Assembly (NCBI RefSeq): GCF_020740535.1
Contig: NZ_CP082362.1
Span: forward strand, 2,232,001-2,296,000
Length of the DNA stretch: 64,000 bases
Reading direction: 5' to 3'
Origin: Streptomyces profundus
GTDB taxonomy: Bacteria > Actinomycetota > Actinomycetes > Streptomycetales > Streptomycetaceae
Shown: positions 8,408 to 17,759 of the stretch, piece by piece
How the letters are laid out: each line of letters starts with the position of its first letter
Numbering within the stretch: the first letter of the stretch is position 1
Notes under the pieces: model-generated
Told to the model about the DNA's origin: nothing
The model's input: only the letters and a program-made list of their open reading frames with translations
Databases searched by the model: none
Position numbers and translations under genes: made by a program

Positions 8408-9958
8408 ATGCCTCCAGGAGGGAAGCCGACGCCCCCGCCGCAGGCCCCCCACCGCTGGTGGGCGCTGGCCGCGCTGGGCCTCGTCATGCTGACCCTGGGC
8501 TTCGATCTGACCATCCTCAATGTGGCGCTGCCCACACTCTCCGCCGAGCTGCGGATAGACACCGGTCAGCAGCAGTGGGTGGTGGACGCCTATCTGGTGA
8601 CGTTCTCGGCCGCCGTGCTGCCCGCCGGGCTGCTGGGCGACCGGTTCGGCCGGCGCCGCACCCTGCTGGTCGGGCTGGTCTTCGTGCTGACCGGGTCCGC
8701 GTTGGGCGCGCTCGCCGACGGGGCCGCGCAGCTGATCGCCGCCCGAACGCTCATGGGGCTCGGCGCCGCGCTGGTCTCGCCGCTGGTGCTGGCGGTGCTG
8801 CCGACCATCTTCGCCCCGGCGGACCGGCCGAAGGCGGTGGCCCTGGTCGCCACCTCGTTCACGGCGGGGATGCCGCTCGGCCCGCTGGTCGGCGGCGCGC
8901 TACTGGACCGCTTCGGCTGGGCCGCGCTGTTCCTGACCAATCTGCCGGCGCTGGCGCTGGCGGCGATCGCCTGCCGGCTCCTGCTGCCGGAGACCAGCGA
9001 TCCGGCCGCCCCCCGGGTCAACCCGTTGAGCACCGCGCTGATCGCCGCCGGCATCGGCGCCCTGGTCTTCGCCGTCATCGAGGGCACCGCGCGGGGCTGG
9101 ACGAGCCCGCCGGTGCTGATCGCGATGGCCGCCTCGCCGCCGCTCACCGCGCTCGCGCTGGTCAGGGAGAGCCGGCGCCGGCGCCCCATGATCGATCTGC
9201 GGCTGCTGCGCGACCCCGGCTTCGGCTGGCCCACGCTGTTCAGCGCGGTGGCCGGATTCCTGCTCGCGGGACTGCTGTTCTTCCTGCCGCAGTACCTCCA
9301 GGACGTGCGCGGCTTCGGCCCGTTCGACGCCGGGCTGCGGCTGCTGCCGCTGCTCGCCGGGCTGCTGCTGCTGGTGCGGGGCGGCGGCCCGCTGGTGCGG
9401 CAGTTCGGCGTGGGCGCGGTGGTCGCCAGCGGCATGGTGCTGCTGTCCTTCGCCGGCTTCCTCGGCAGCTCGGCGCTGGCCGAGGCGGGCGACGGGCAGC
9501 TGGCGATCTGGCTGGCCATCACCGGCCTCGGCCTGGGTCTCGCCATGGTGCCCTCGGTGGACGCCGCGATGGGCGCGCTGCCACCGGACCGGTTCGGCGC
9601 CGGCTCCGGCATGCTGACCACGGTGCGGCTGCTGGGTTCGGCACTGGGCGTCGCGCTGCTCGGCAGCCTGCTGGCGCACACCTACCGCGGCCGGCTGGAC
9701 ACCAGCGGCCTCACTGAGGCCGCGGCCGAGGGCGCCGGACGCTCCGTCACCTCGGCGCACCAGTGGGCCGAGCGCCTGAACCGGCCCGAGCTGGCCGAGG
9801 CCGCTGACGCGGCGTTCACCCATGCCACCAACGTGGCGCTCTTCGTCAGCGCCTATCTGGCGCTGGCCGCCGCGCTGCTCGCCGGTTGGCTGCTGACCAG
9901 GGCACATCCCCTGAGCGCCCCGGTGCCGCCCCGCGCGCAGACCGGCGCGGGGGGCTGA
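8408..9958 (+). CDS. MFS exporter, DHA2 (14-TMS) family
   Basis: A 516-residue major facilitator. The N-terminal half shows the DHA motif A region LLGDRFGRRRTLLVG after TM2 and motif C-like glycines in TM5 (FTAGMPLGPLVGGALLDRFG). About 14 hydrophobic segments can be counted, typical of EmrB/QacA-type proton-coupled drug exporters. The ATG at 8408 is preceded in frame by a GTG at 8405 and either may be used. No strong ribosome site is visible. The substrate cannot be inferred and no adjacent regulator gene is present. Confidence 0.85.
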   Translation: MPPGGKPTPPPQAPHRWWALAALGLVMLTLGFDLTILNVALPTLSAELRIDTGQQQWVVDAYLVTFSAAVLPAGLLGDRFGRRRTLLVGLVFVLTGSALGALADGAAQLIAARTLMGLGAALVSPLVLAVLPTIFAPADRPKAVALVATSFTAGMPLGPLVGGALLDRFGWAALFLTNLPALALAAIACRLLLPETSDPAAPRVNPLSTALIAAGIGALVFAVIEGTARGWTSPPVLIAMAASPPLTALALVRESRRRRPMIDLRLLRDPGFGWPTLFSAVAGFLLAGLLFFLPQYLQDVRGFGPFDAGLRLLPLLAGLLLLVRGGGPLVRQFGVGAVVASGMVLLSFAGFLGSSALAEAGDGQLAIWLAITGLGLGLAMVPSVDAAMGALPPDRFGAGSGMLTTVRLLGSALGVALLGSLLAHTYRGRLDTSGLTEAAAEGAGRSVTSAHQWAERLNRPELAEAADAAFTHATNVALFVSAYLALAAALLAGWLLTRAHPLSAPVPPRAQTGAGG

Positions 9959-9981
9959 ACGCGCGCCGGGCGCTCAGCGCC

Positions 9982-10023
9982 GCGGGGACGGCGTCGCGGG
10001 GACGGCGTCGCGGGTACGGCGTC
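9982..10023. repeat. Three tandem 14-bp repeats
   Basis: Units GCGGGGACGGCGTC, GCGGGGACGGCGTC and GCGGGTACGGCGTC follow each other between two convergent genes. A small hairpin (GGCGCT-C-AGCGCC, 9969-9981) precedes them and may serve as terminator. Non-coding. Confidence 0.7.
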
Positions 10024-10034
10024 GCGGGGATGGA

Positions 10035-12044
<2,010 letters not shown>

Positions 12045-12152
12045 ACCGGCATCGTCGCACGGCCGGGAGCGGCGGGCCCAGCGGACTCCGCCGCGCGCAC
12101 CAGGACACGGCCGGTCCGTCTTCTTACATATACGCAACATCGGCGAATCGGA

Positions 12153-12181
12153 TTGGCATACACCGCATCTGGCAATATCTT
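12153..12181 (+). promoter_or_regulatory. Predicted sigma-70 (HrdB-type) promoter
   Basis: TTGGCA (12153-12158) and TATCTT (12176-12181) are separated by 17 bp in an AT-rich pocket of the 250-bp gap between the YyaL gene and the secreted metalloprotease-like gene. The predicted start near 12188 leaves a leader of about 108 nt. Matches to TTGACA/TATAAT are 5/6 and 4/6. Confidence 0.5.
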
Positions 12182-12295
12182 CCTGTCGATCAGCCGTACG
12201 CACCCCACCCCCCTGAACCCGGGCGAACCCCACATTCCGTCCGGTCAGGCCGTATCCGACGACCGCGTATGGCGCCCCCCACGAGAGGAATTGTC

Positions 12296-12847
12296 ATGGC
12301 CACGCCATTGCGAAGACTGGCCGGTGTGCTCGCCGCCTTCGCCATCCTCATGTTCTTCCCCACCGCGGCCAACGCCGGTGCGGTGGTCGACATCCACGAC
12401 TCCGAACCCCACGCGACGCTCCTGGTGAGCGACCCGGAGGACGCGTACGAGACCGGCGAGACCGACGGCCACAGCGACCTGCCGCAGGTCCAGGAGGGCG
12501 TGGACACGGCCGCGCCGGTGGCCTGGAGCTACCACATAACCGCTTCGTGCAGCGGCTACGCGGGCTCCATCCGCAGCGGCGCCAACTTCTGGGGCGACGC
12601 CACCGAGACCTCGGGCAGCGGCACCCCGGTCGAGTGCGTCAGCGGCTACGTCCAGGGCTGCGGCAGCGCCACCAACGTGGTCGGCTGCAACTGGGGCCAG
12701 GGCCAGCGCATCGTGCTCTCCAGCCTGGTGAGCGACTTCGCGCTGCTGGCCGCCCACGAGTTCGGGCACAACTGGTACGGCCACTCGGCCGAGGGCTGCG
12801 CCAACTGGGGCAGCGAGTACGAGGTCATGCGCCCCTACATGTGCTGA
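12296..12847 (+). CDS. Small secreted metalloprotease-like protein
   Basis: A 183-residue protein with a clear signal peptide (MATPLRRLAG plus a hydrophobic core, cleavage after TAANA at about residue 27). The mature part has HEFGHNWYGHS (residues 154-164), a zinc-protease HExxH with a third His, and EVMRP near the end resembling a metzincin Met-turn. This recalls snapalysin (M7) and other small streptomycete metalloproteases. The third ligand is at +9 from the first His instead of the metzincin +10 (HExxHxxGxxH/D). Six or so Cys suggest disulphides. The ATG at 12296 has a good GAGAGGAA site. The assignment to a peptidase family is tentative. Confidence 0.7.
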   Translation: MATPLRRLAGVLAAFAILMFFPTAANAGAVVDIHDSEPHATLLVSDPEDAYETGETDGHSDLPQVQEGVDTAAPVAWSYHITASCSGYAGSIRSGANFWGDATETSGSGTPVECVSGYVQGCGSATNVVGCNWGQGQRIVLSSLVSDFALLAAHEFGHNWYGHSAEGCANWGSEYEVMRPYMC

Positions 12848-12863
12848 CGGCGCCCCGTACCAC

Positions 12864-12903
12864 CCCGGGGGCGGGGCGGCCGACCGGCCGTCCCGCCCCC
12901 GGG
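12864..12903 (+). terminator. Strong hairpin between the two secreted-protein genes
   Basis: A 19-bp stem with one G-T (G-U) pair and a 2-nt loop. The outer arms are CCCGGGGGCGGG (12864-12875) and CCCGCCCCCGGG (12892-12903), and the inner arms are CGGCCG twice. No T-run follows. It probably ends the metalloprotease transcript, or insulates the next gene. Confidence 0.75.
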
Positions 12904-12937
12904 ACACCACCGGCTCTCACCCACACAGGAGCATGGC

Positions 12938-13690
12938 ATGACAGGCACAGCAACGAACCTGGCGCCAGGGCCAGGCCGCCGCCGGGCGGCCCAGCGGACG
13001 CTGGTCGGCACCGTACTCGGCGCGCTGCTCATCGCCCTCGCGCTGGCCCTGGCCCCCACCGCCTCCGCCGCGCCGGCCACGCCGGCCACGGACACCGCCT
13101 CCGTCACCGCCGCCGACGCGATACGCGGCGGGGACCGCCTCCACAGCGCGGCCGGGCCGTGCACCGTCGCCTTCAACGCCACCGACGGCACCGACCGCTA
13201 CGGGCTGATGGCCGGCCACTGCGGCGGCGTCGGCACCCAGTGGTACCGCGATCCCGCGCTGACCGTCCCGGTCGCGGTCACCACGATGGCGGTCTTCCCC
13301 GGCTCGTCCTGGTCGGTCGTCCGCTACACCAACCCCGACCTGGAGTACCCCAGCGAGCTCAACGGGGGCGGACAGCCGGTACGGATCACCGGCGCCGCGA
13401 GCCCCTCGGTGGGCCAGTCCGCCTGCCGCTACGGCTCCACCACCGGGATCCACTGCGGCACCGTGACCGGGGTGAACCAGACGATCGCCTTCCCCGACGG
13501 CACCGTCAACGGGCTCTTCACCACCAACATCTGCGCCGAGCCGGGCGACCAGGGCGGCCCGGTCCACGCCGCCAGCACGGCGCTGGGCATCCTCGTCGGC
13601 GGCAGCGGCAACTGCGCCTCCGGCGGCCAGACCTACTACCAGCCCGTGTCGCCCGTCCTCGCCGCCGCCGGTCTCAGCGTCGGCTACTGA
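12938..13690 (+). CDS. S1-family (streptogrisin-like) secreted protein lacking catalytic Asp and Ser
   Basis: A 250-residue secreted protein with a Sec signal (basic start, hydrophobic core, cleavage near TASAA at about residue 45). The body aligns with streptogrisins A/B: AGHCGG (His94), VVRYTN, GSTTGIHCG, ICAEPGD and GILVGGSGNC. The catalytic Ser position in the usual GDSGGP is Gln205 (codon CAG, 13550-13552). The Asp position, in streptogrisin FPGNDY, reads FPGSSW (Ser124). Only His94 of the triad remains, so it is very unlikely to be a serine protease. It also lacks the usual long propeptide. The gene is intact, with an AGGAG site, and shows no other decay. A binding or inhibitor-trapping role is possible. 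Confidence 0.9.
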   Translation: MTGTATNLAPGPGRRRAAQRTLVGTVLGALLIALALALAPTASAAPATPATDTASVTAADAIRGGDRLHSAAGPCTVAFNATDGTDRYGLMAGHCGGVGTQWYRDPALTVPVAVTTMAVFPGSSWSVVRYTNPDLEYPSELNGGGQPVRITGAASPSVGQSACRYGSTTGIHCGTVTGVNQTIAFPDGTVNGLFTTNICAEPGDQGGPVHAASTALGILVGGSGNCASGGQTYYQPVSPVLAAAGLSVGY

Positions 13691-13731
13691 CCCCTCCCCG
13701 ACGCCACGGGAACGCGGCGGCCCGGGCGTCG

Positions 13732-14160
13732 TCAGGCGGTGGCGGGCCGCTGTCGGGGGAGCGTGGCGCGTCCCATGGCGTGGTCCACCGCGATCTCGAT
13801 CACCACCCGCTCCGGGTCGGGCGTCGGCCTGCGCCCGTAGCGTCGCGCGTAGCGGTCGACGGCGTCCGCCACGGCTGCCTCGTCGGTACGCACCGCCGCC
13901 GTTCCCTCAAGCGTCGCCCAGCGCCCTCCGTCGATCTGGCAGACGGCGACCCGGGCGGGGCCCGCACCGCTCAGGTTGGCGACCTTCCTGCTGGTCCGGC
14001 GGGTGATGACGCGCGCCATCCCCGCGTCCGCGTCGACCGTCACACCGACGGGCACCACATGCGGGGTTCCGTCCGGGCGCAGGGTCGTGAGGGTGCACAG
14101 ATGTCTCTCGGTCCAGAAGGCCAGGTACTCGCTCCCCTGGCGGAGAAGTGCGTTGGGCAT
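13732..14160 (-). CDS. PPOX-class (split-barrel, F420/FMN-binding) protein
   Basis: A 142-residue split-barrel flavin/F420-binding protein of the pyridoxamine-5'-phosphate-oxidase-like class. The family pattern is ERHLCTLTTLRPDGTPHVVPVG at residues 18-39, a middle strand RVITRRTSRKVANL, and ARVAVCQIDGGRWATLEGTA. The family includes F420-dependent reductases; the cofactor cannot be fixed by eye. It is 72 bp downstream of the ALAD-like gene on the same strand and may be the last gene of that operon. Confidence 0.8.
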   Translation of the reverse strand: MPNALLRQGSEYLAFWTERHLCTLTTLRPDGTPHVVPVGVTVDADAGMARVITRRTSRKVANLSGAGPARVAVCQIDGGRWATLEGTAAVRTDEAAVADAVDRYARRYGRRPTPDPERVVIEIAVDHAMGRATLPRQRPATA

Positions 14161-14232
14161 GGCGGAAGCGTACCCACGGGCCCACCACGGACGGGCGGCG
14201 GTGGGCTGGCCTCCGCCCGTCCGCGGTGGGGG

Positions 14233-15336
14233 TCAGACGCCGAGCAGGTCGCCCCGCAGATAGCTGATGGCGTTGCGGTCGATGATCCGGCCGCCGTGGG
14301 GGCCGGCCGCCGCGAGCCAGTTGTGCCAGGACTCCTCCAGCCTGGCGCGCGCCAGGCGCAGCCCGTCCACGGCGGCCAGCACGCCGAGGGCACGGGTCGT
14401 GCCCGAGACGGCGTAGCCGTACAACTCCAGCTGTGCCAGGGACTTCTGAAGCGTCTCCTGGGAGTCCAGCACCTCCCTGACCAGGCCGGCCGCAGCGCCG
14501 GTGAGAGGTGGCAGGCCCGGGTCGGCCCGTTCGAGGGAGCGCAGCAGACGGCCGGTCAGCTCCTCGTGCTCGATATGGCGTGCCACGTCGAGGGTGGCGT
14601 GGGCGTTCTCCAGCGGTTTGGTCACCGAGACCTGGGTGCCCTGGAAGGCGTCGAGCAGCGACCAGAGCGTCATCTCCGCGAGGTTGCCCGGGAGGATCTT
14701 CTGCCCGGTGTCGCGGTGGTCCTCGTCGAGGTAGACATAGGCGGTGCTGGTCTCGCTGTTCTGGGAGAACGAGTACAGCCGGGTGGCGCCCCGCACCGAG
14801 TCGACGCCGGCCCTGGTGTGCGACACCTCAAGCGGCAGCCGGCCCAGCGTGACGATGCCGTGCGCCCCGGCGGTCGCGACGCCGGCGGCGGTGTCGCGCA
14901 GCAGCGTGTAGGTGGCGGGGATGTCGAGGCGGTCGCCGTCGTCGCGCAGGCCCCAGCTGCCGTCGGGGTTGAGCGCGAGGGCGAAGGGGTCGACCGTGCA
15001 GCGGACGCCGGGCGGTGCCTCCCGCACCAGCCGGGCGATGGCCCGGATGTGCCGGTCGAGCCGCGCGGGCGTCGGGTGTTCGTCGGAGCCGGTGTCGCAG
15101 ACGCGCAGCACGAACTCGCCGATGCCGAGGGCGTGGCCGTCCCGGACGCGTTCCACGGCGGCGGCGACGCCGTAGCTGTGCCAGCCGGGGATCGCGTCGA
15201 CGGGCTCCCGGCGCTCCTCGTCGAGGCCGAGGTCGACGTCGACCGGCTGGGCCAGCCGATCGGGGGTGAGTTGGGTCTGTGAGGTGTCATGGAGTCGGCG
15301 TCGGGCGTCAGCGGGGAGCCTTCTTGGCGGCGTCAT
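14233..15336 (-). CDS. ALAD-fold (porphobilinogen synthase-like) enzyme
   Basis: A 367-residue protein that aligns along its length with delta-aminolevulinate dehydratase (HemB) but is far diverged. Matches include the PVDAIPG region (residues 45-51, HemB 'AMPG'), the LDIPATYTLL block, SLLDAFQGTQVSVTKP with Lys240 at the HemB P-site Schiff-base lysine, and YGYAVSGTTRALG at the HemB YxVSGEYAM strand. The second HemB lysine (MSYSxKF) is replaced by Gln192 in YSFSQNSE. The Cys cluster of zinc-type HemB is absent, and about 60 extra residues lie between Lys240 and the VSG strand. It is unlikely to make porphobilinogen. The start at 15336 has an AGAGGA site and overlaps the MFS gene by 29 bp, so translation is coupled. 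Confidence 0.75.
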   Translation of the reverse strand: MTPPRRLPADARRRLHDTSQTQLTPDRLAQPVDVDLGLDEERREPVDAIPGWHSYGVAAAVERVRDGHALGIGEFVLRVCDTGSDEHPTPARLDRHIRAIARLVREAPPGVRCTVDPFALALNPDGSWGLRDDGDRLDIPATYTLLRDTAAGVATAGAHGIVTLGRLPLEVSHTRAGVDSVRGATRLYSFSQNSETSTAYVYLDEDHRDTGQKILPGNLAEMTLWSLLDAFQGTQVSVTKPLENAHATLDVARHIEHEELTGRLLRSLERADPGLPPLTGAAAGLVREVLDSQETLQKSLAQLELYGYAVSGTTRALGVLAAVDGLRLARARLEESWHNWLAAAGPHGGRIIDRNAISYLRGDLLGV

Positions 15337-16522
15337 CGTTGGTTCCTCTGGGGTGGGGAGGGACGGAGGGTGCGTCCGTGCCGGTCAGCCGGTTCAACAG
15401 CAGCAGCACGAGGGTGGAGCCGACGCAGAAGGCGACGGCGATCCAGAAGAGGGCGGGGCGGTAGCCGGAGACGGTGAGGGGGGCGAGGATGCCCACCAGG
15501 GAGCCGAGTTGCATCACGCCGGCGAAGAGGCCGGCGCCGGCCGGCAGTCCGCCCCTGACCAGGCCGGCGAGGACCACCATCCCCAGCGACTGGAGCGCGG
15601 CGGCGAAGACGGCGAAGATCGTCTGCGAGGCCAGCAGGGAGCCGAGGGACGTCCAGACGGCGGTGAGGGTGAAGGACAGCGCGCCGGCGAGCGCCGCCAG
15701 GGCGAGCAGCCGCGCCGCCGGGTGACGCTCGCCCGCGCGGCCGAGCCAGGGCAGCACGGCGAGTTCGACGAGCGCGGTGAGCATGAAGAGGACGCTGTTG
15801 AGCCGTGGGTCCCAGCCGGAGTTGACGACGAACAGCGGCAGGTACACCAGGCGCAGGCTGTCCGCCGCCTTGAGGAGGACGATCGCCAGCACGCCGACGG
15901 CCAGGGCGGGGCCGACGCCCGACCGGCCGGCGCTCGCCGCCGGGGCGGGGGGCGCGGGCGCGGGGGCCGAGCGCCGGTCGAGGGTGGCGAGGACGGCAGC
16001 GCCGAGCAGGAGGAGAACGGCGGCGCCGACGGGGGGCCAGTCCGACCACCACTCGGTCAGGGAGCTGGAGCCGGCGAAGACGGCGACGCCGGCGACATAG
16101 CCGGCCACGGCGATCCACCGGGTGCGGGCGGCGAGCACCGCGTCGGAGAGCCCGGCGGCCCCCGGGGTGGTCTGCAACCGTCGGAGGATCAGCGGCAGCG
16201 AGACGGCGCCCGCCATGGAGAGCGCGCCGCCCAGGCACACCAGCGGCAGCGCGTGCCCCGTGCTGACCAGGGCCGTCCCGACGGCCCCGGCCAGCAGGGC
16301 GGGCGTGAGCAGCCGGGGCGCGTGCCGGAGCGCCACCGGGCGGCTGGAGGAGAGGGCGAGGGTGAACGCGATCAGCGAGTTGACGACGAAGAACAGGGCG
16401 ATATCGCCCTTGGCGAAGCCGGCGGAGTCCAGCGCCAGGGGGTAGCCGACGCTGATCACGCCCGTCATCGCGGACACGAACAGCAGGCACAGGCCGAGCG
16501 GGGAACGCAGCAGGAGAGCCAT
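15308..16522 (-). CDS. MFS transporter
   Basis: A 404-residue, about 12-TM major facilitator. The layout resembles sugar-efflux (SET/SotA) permeases: a first helix with SAMTGVISVGYPLAL, a conserved acidic/basic loop after helix 2-3, and a central variable Ala/Pro-rich loop at about residue 185. It is coupled to the ALAD-like gene by a 29-bp overlap, so it probably exports the product of that enzyme set or imports its precursor. Short direct repeats directly upstream (16532-16570) may hold the control region. Confidence 0.8.
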   Translation of the reverse strand: MALLLRSPLGLCLLFVSAMTGVISVGYPLALDSAGFAKGDIALFFVVNSLIAFTLALSSSRPVALRHAPRLLTPALLAGAVGTALVSTGHALPLVCLGGALSMAGAVSLPLILRRLQTTPGAAGLSDAVLAARTRWIAVAGYVAGVAVFAGSSSLTEWWSDWPPVGAAVLLLLGAAVLATLDRRSAPAPAPPAPAASAGRSGVGPALAVGVLAIVLLKAADSLRLVYLPLFVVNSGWDPRLNSVLFMLTALVELAVLPWLGRAGERHPAARLLALAALAGALSFTLTAVWTSLGSLLASQTIFAVFAAALQSLGMVVLAGLVRGGLPAGAGLFAGVMQLGSLVGILAPLTVSGYRPALFWIAVAFCVGSTLVLLLLNRLTGTDAPSVPPHPRGTNDDAAKKAPR

Positions 16523-16531
16523 CTTCCGTCC

Positions 16532-16570
16532 GTCCAGATTCCGTCAGGTTCTGTCAGATGCCGTCAGATT
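16532..16570 (-). promoter_or_regulatory. 10-bp direct repeats upstream of MFS/ALAD-like genes
   Basis: On the minus strand the sequence reads AATCTGACGG, CATCTGACAG, AACCTGACGG and then AATCTGGACGG, one unit per helical turn, ending 10 bp before the MFS start codon. Direct heptamers at helical spacing are typical of activator sites such as SARP boxes (11-bp spacing is usual). That reading is an inference. Confidence 0.5.
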
Positions 16571-16591
16571 CGGCGTAGGTGCGGCCCGGAT

Positions 16592-16668
16592 CTGGTCTGG
16601 GCCCGGCCTGGGCCCGGTCTGGGTCCGGTCTGGGTTCGATCCAGGTCCGGCCCAGATCCGGTCCGGGG
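16592..16668. repeat. 11-bp tandem repeats, CCGGyCTGGGy
   Basis: About seven units of 11 bp, clearest at 16603-16635 (CCGGCCTGGGC, CCGGTCTGGGT, CCGGTCTGGGT) with decayed copies on both sides. They fill the gap between the GT2 gene and the MFS gene. Non-coding. The embedded GGTTCGATCC only resembles a tRNA T-loop. Confidence 0.75.
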
Positions 16669-16715
16669 CGCGAGGGGCCCGGTGCGTTCGCGCCAGGGGC
16701 GCGACGGGCGGCCCG

Positions 16716-17759
16716 TCAGCTCAGGAGCGTGTGGTACTCGATGTGGCGGAGGCCGTTGCGCTGTATCTCCAGATCGAGACCCGAGCCGTGGAGGCCGTCG
16801 ACGATCCGCAGCGGCACGCCGTCGTGCAGCAGCGTCCTGGCGTGGTCGGCGTCGGCCGGGGAGAGGACCGTCAGGGTGCGGGCCGGCGGCGCGGGCGCCG
16901 GGACGCCGTCGATACGGCGCAGCTCGGCGTCGAGGCGGCGGAAGGAGTCCATCCACATCTGCCCCGGGGAGGACCCTTTGCCCGAGGGGTAGTTGTCGAT
17001 GAGCCGGACGGCCTGGGCGTGCGGCTCGGGGTGGGCGGCCAGGAAACGGTCGCGGTTGGCCGCCCACTCGGCGACCCGGTCGGCGTCCGTGCGCACCGCG
17101 TGGTGCCGGTCCCACGTCCAGGCGAGAGGGTTGTGCACGGTGGGGACGCCGGCGGCCCAGGCCCGGTAGCCGAAGTCGTGGTCCTCGTAGCCCCAGCCGA
17201 CGAACATATCGCTGTAGCCGCCGAGCTGACGGTAGACATCTGCCGGCACGGACAGGTTGCAGCTGAAGGGCAGATACCAGGCGGCGGCGATACGGGCGTA
17301 GTTCTGCGAGTACTCGGCGGTGACCCGGGTGCGCACCTCGGGCCGCCAGCGGCCGGCGTCGGACGCGTCGAGATGCCGCCGGTGGCCGGCGACCACGGCC
17401 CCGGGGAGCGCGCGTTGCCAGCGGAGGTGCTCGGCGACCCAGTGCGGCGGGGCCTCCTGGTCCGCGTCGAGGAAGGCGAGATGGCGCCCGCGCGCCTCGG
17501 CCGCGCCCTCGGCGCGGGCCGCCGCGCGGTTGCCCGCGCCCCTCCGGCGGATCAGCGCGAGCGGGACGCCGCCGGCCAACTCGGCGAGGTCGGCGCGGAC
17601 GGGCGGCGTCGAGCCGTCGTCGACGGCGACGATCTCGTAGGCCCCTTCGGTGCGTTGGGCCGAGGCCCCGAGGGAGGCGACGAGCGCGCGCAGCGCTGGC
17701 TCGTCGTCCCGGACGATGACGACGACCGACAGCTCGGGCGCCGGCCCCCGCTCAGCCAC
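16716..17759 (-). CDS. Family 2 glycosyltransferase
   Basis: A 347-residue GT-A fold glycosyltransferase. The N-terminal nucleotide-binding strand is ELSVVVIVRDDEPALRALV, the metal site is FLDADQE (DxD, about residue 97), and the acceptor-side motif GWGYEDHDFGYR at about residue 195 is that of polysaccharide/chondroitin-synthase-like GT2 enzymes (the catalytic-base ED). No membrane segment is seen, so it is probably cytosolic. Its start overlaps the end of the next glycosyltransferase by 8 bp (17752-17759), and the two are surely co-translated. The sugar donor and acceptor are unknown. Confidence 0.85.
   Translation of the reverse strand: MAERGPAPELSVVVIVRDDEPALRALVASLGASAQRTEGAYEIVAVDDGSTPPVRADLAELAGGVPLALIRRRGAGNRAAARAEGAAEARGRHLAFLDADQEAPPHWVAEHLRWQRALPGAVVAGHRRHLDASDAGRWRPEVRTRVTAEYSQNYARIAAAWYLPFSCNLSVPADVYRQLGGYSDMFVGWGYEDHDFGYRAWAAGVPTVHNPLAWTWDRHHAVRTDADRVAEWAANRDRFLAAHPEPHAQAVRLIDNYPSGKGSSPGQMWMDSFRRLDAELRRIDGVPAPAPPARTLTVLSPADADHARTLLHDGVPLRIVDGLHGSGLDLEIQRNGLRHIEYHTLLS

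Noticed and set aside
16632..16641. GGTTCGATCC resembling a tRNA T-loop
   Set aside because: It is a decayed unit of the 11-bp tandem repeat. No acceptor stem, D-arm or anticodon arm can be drawn around it.
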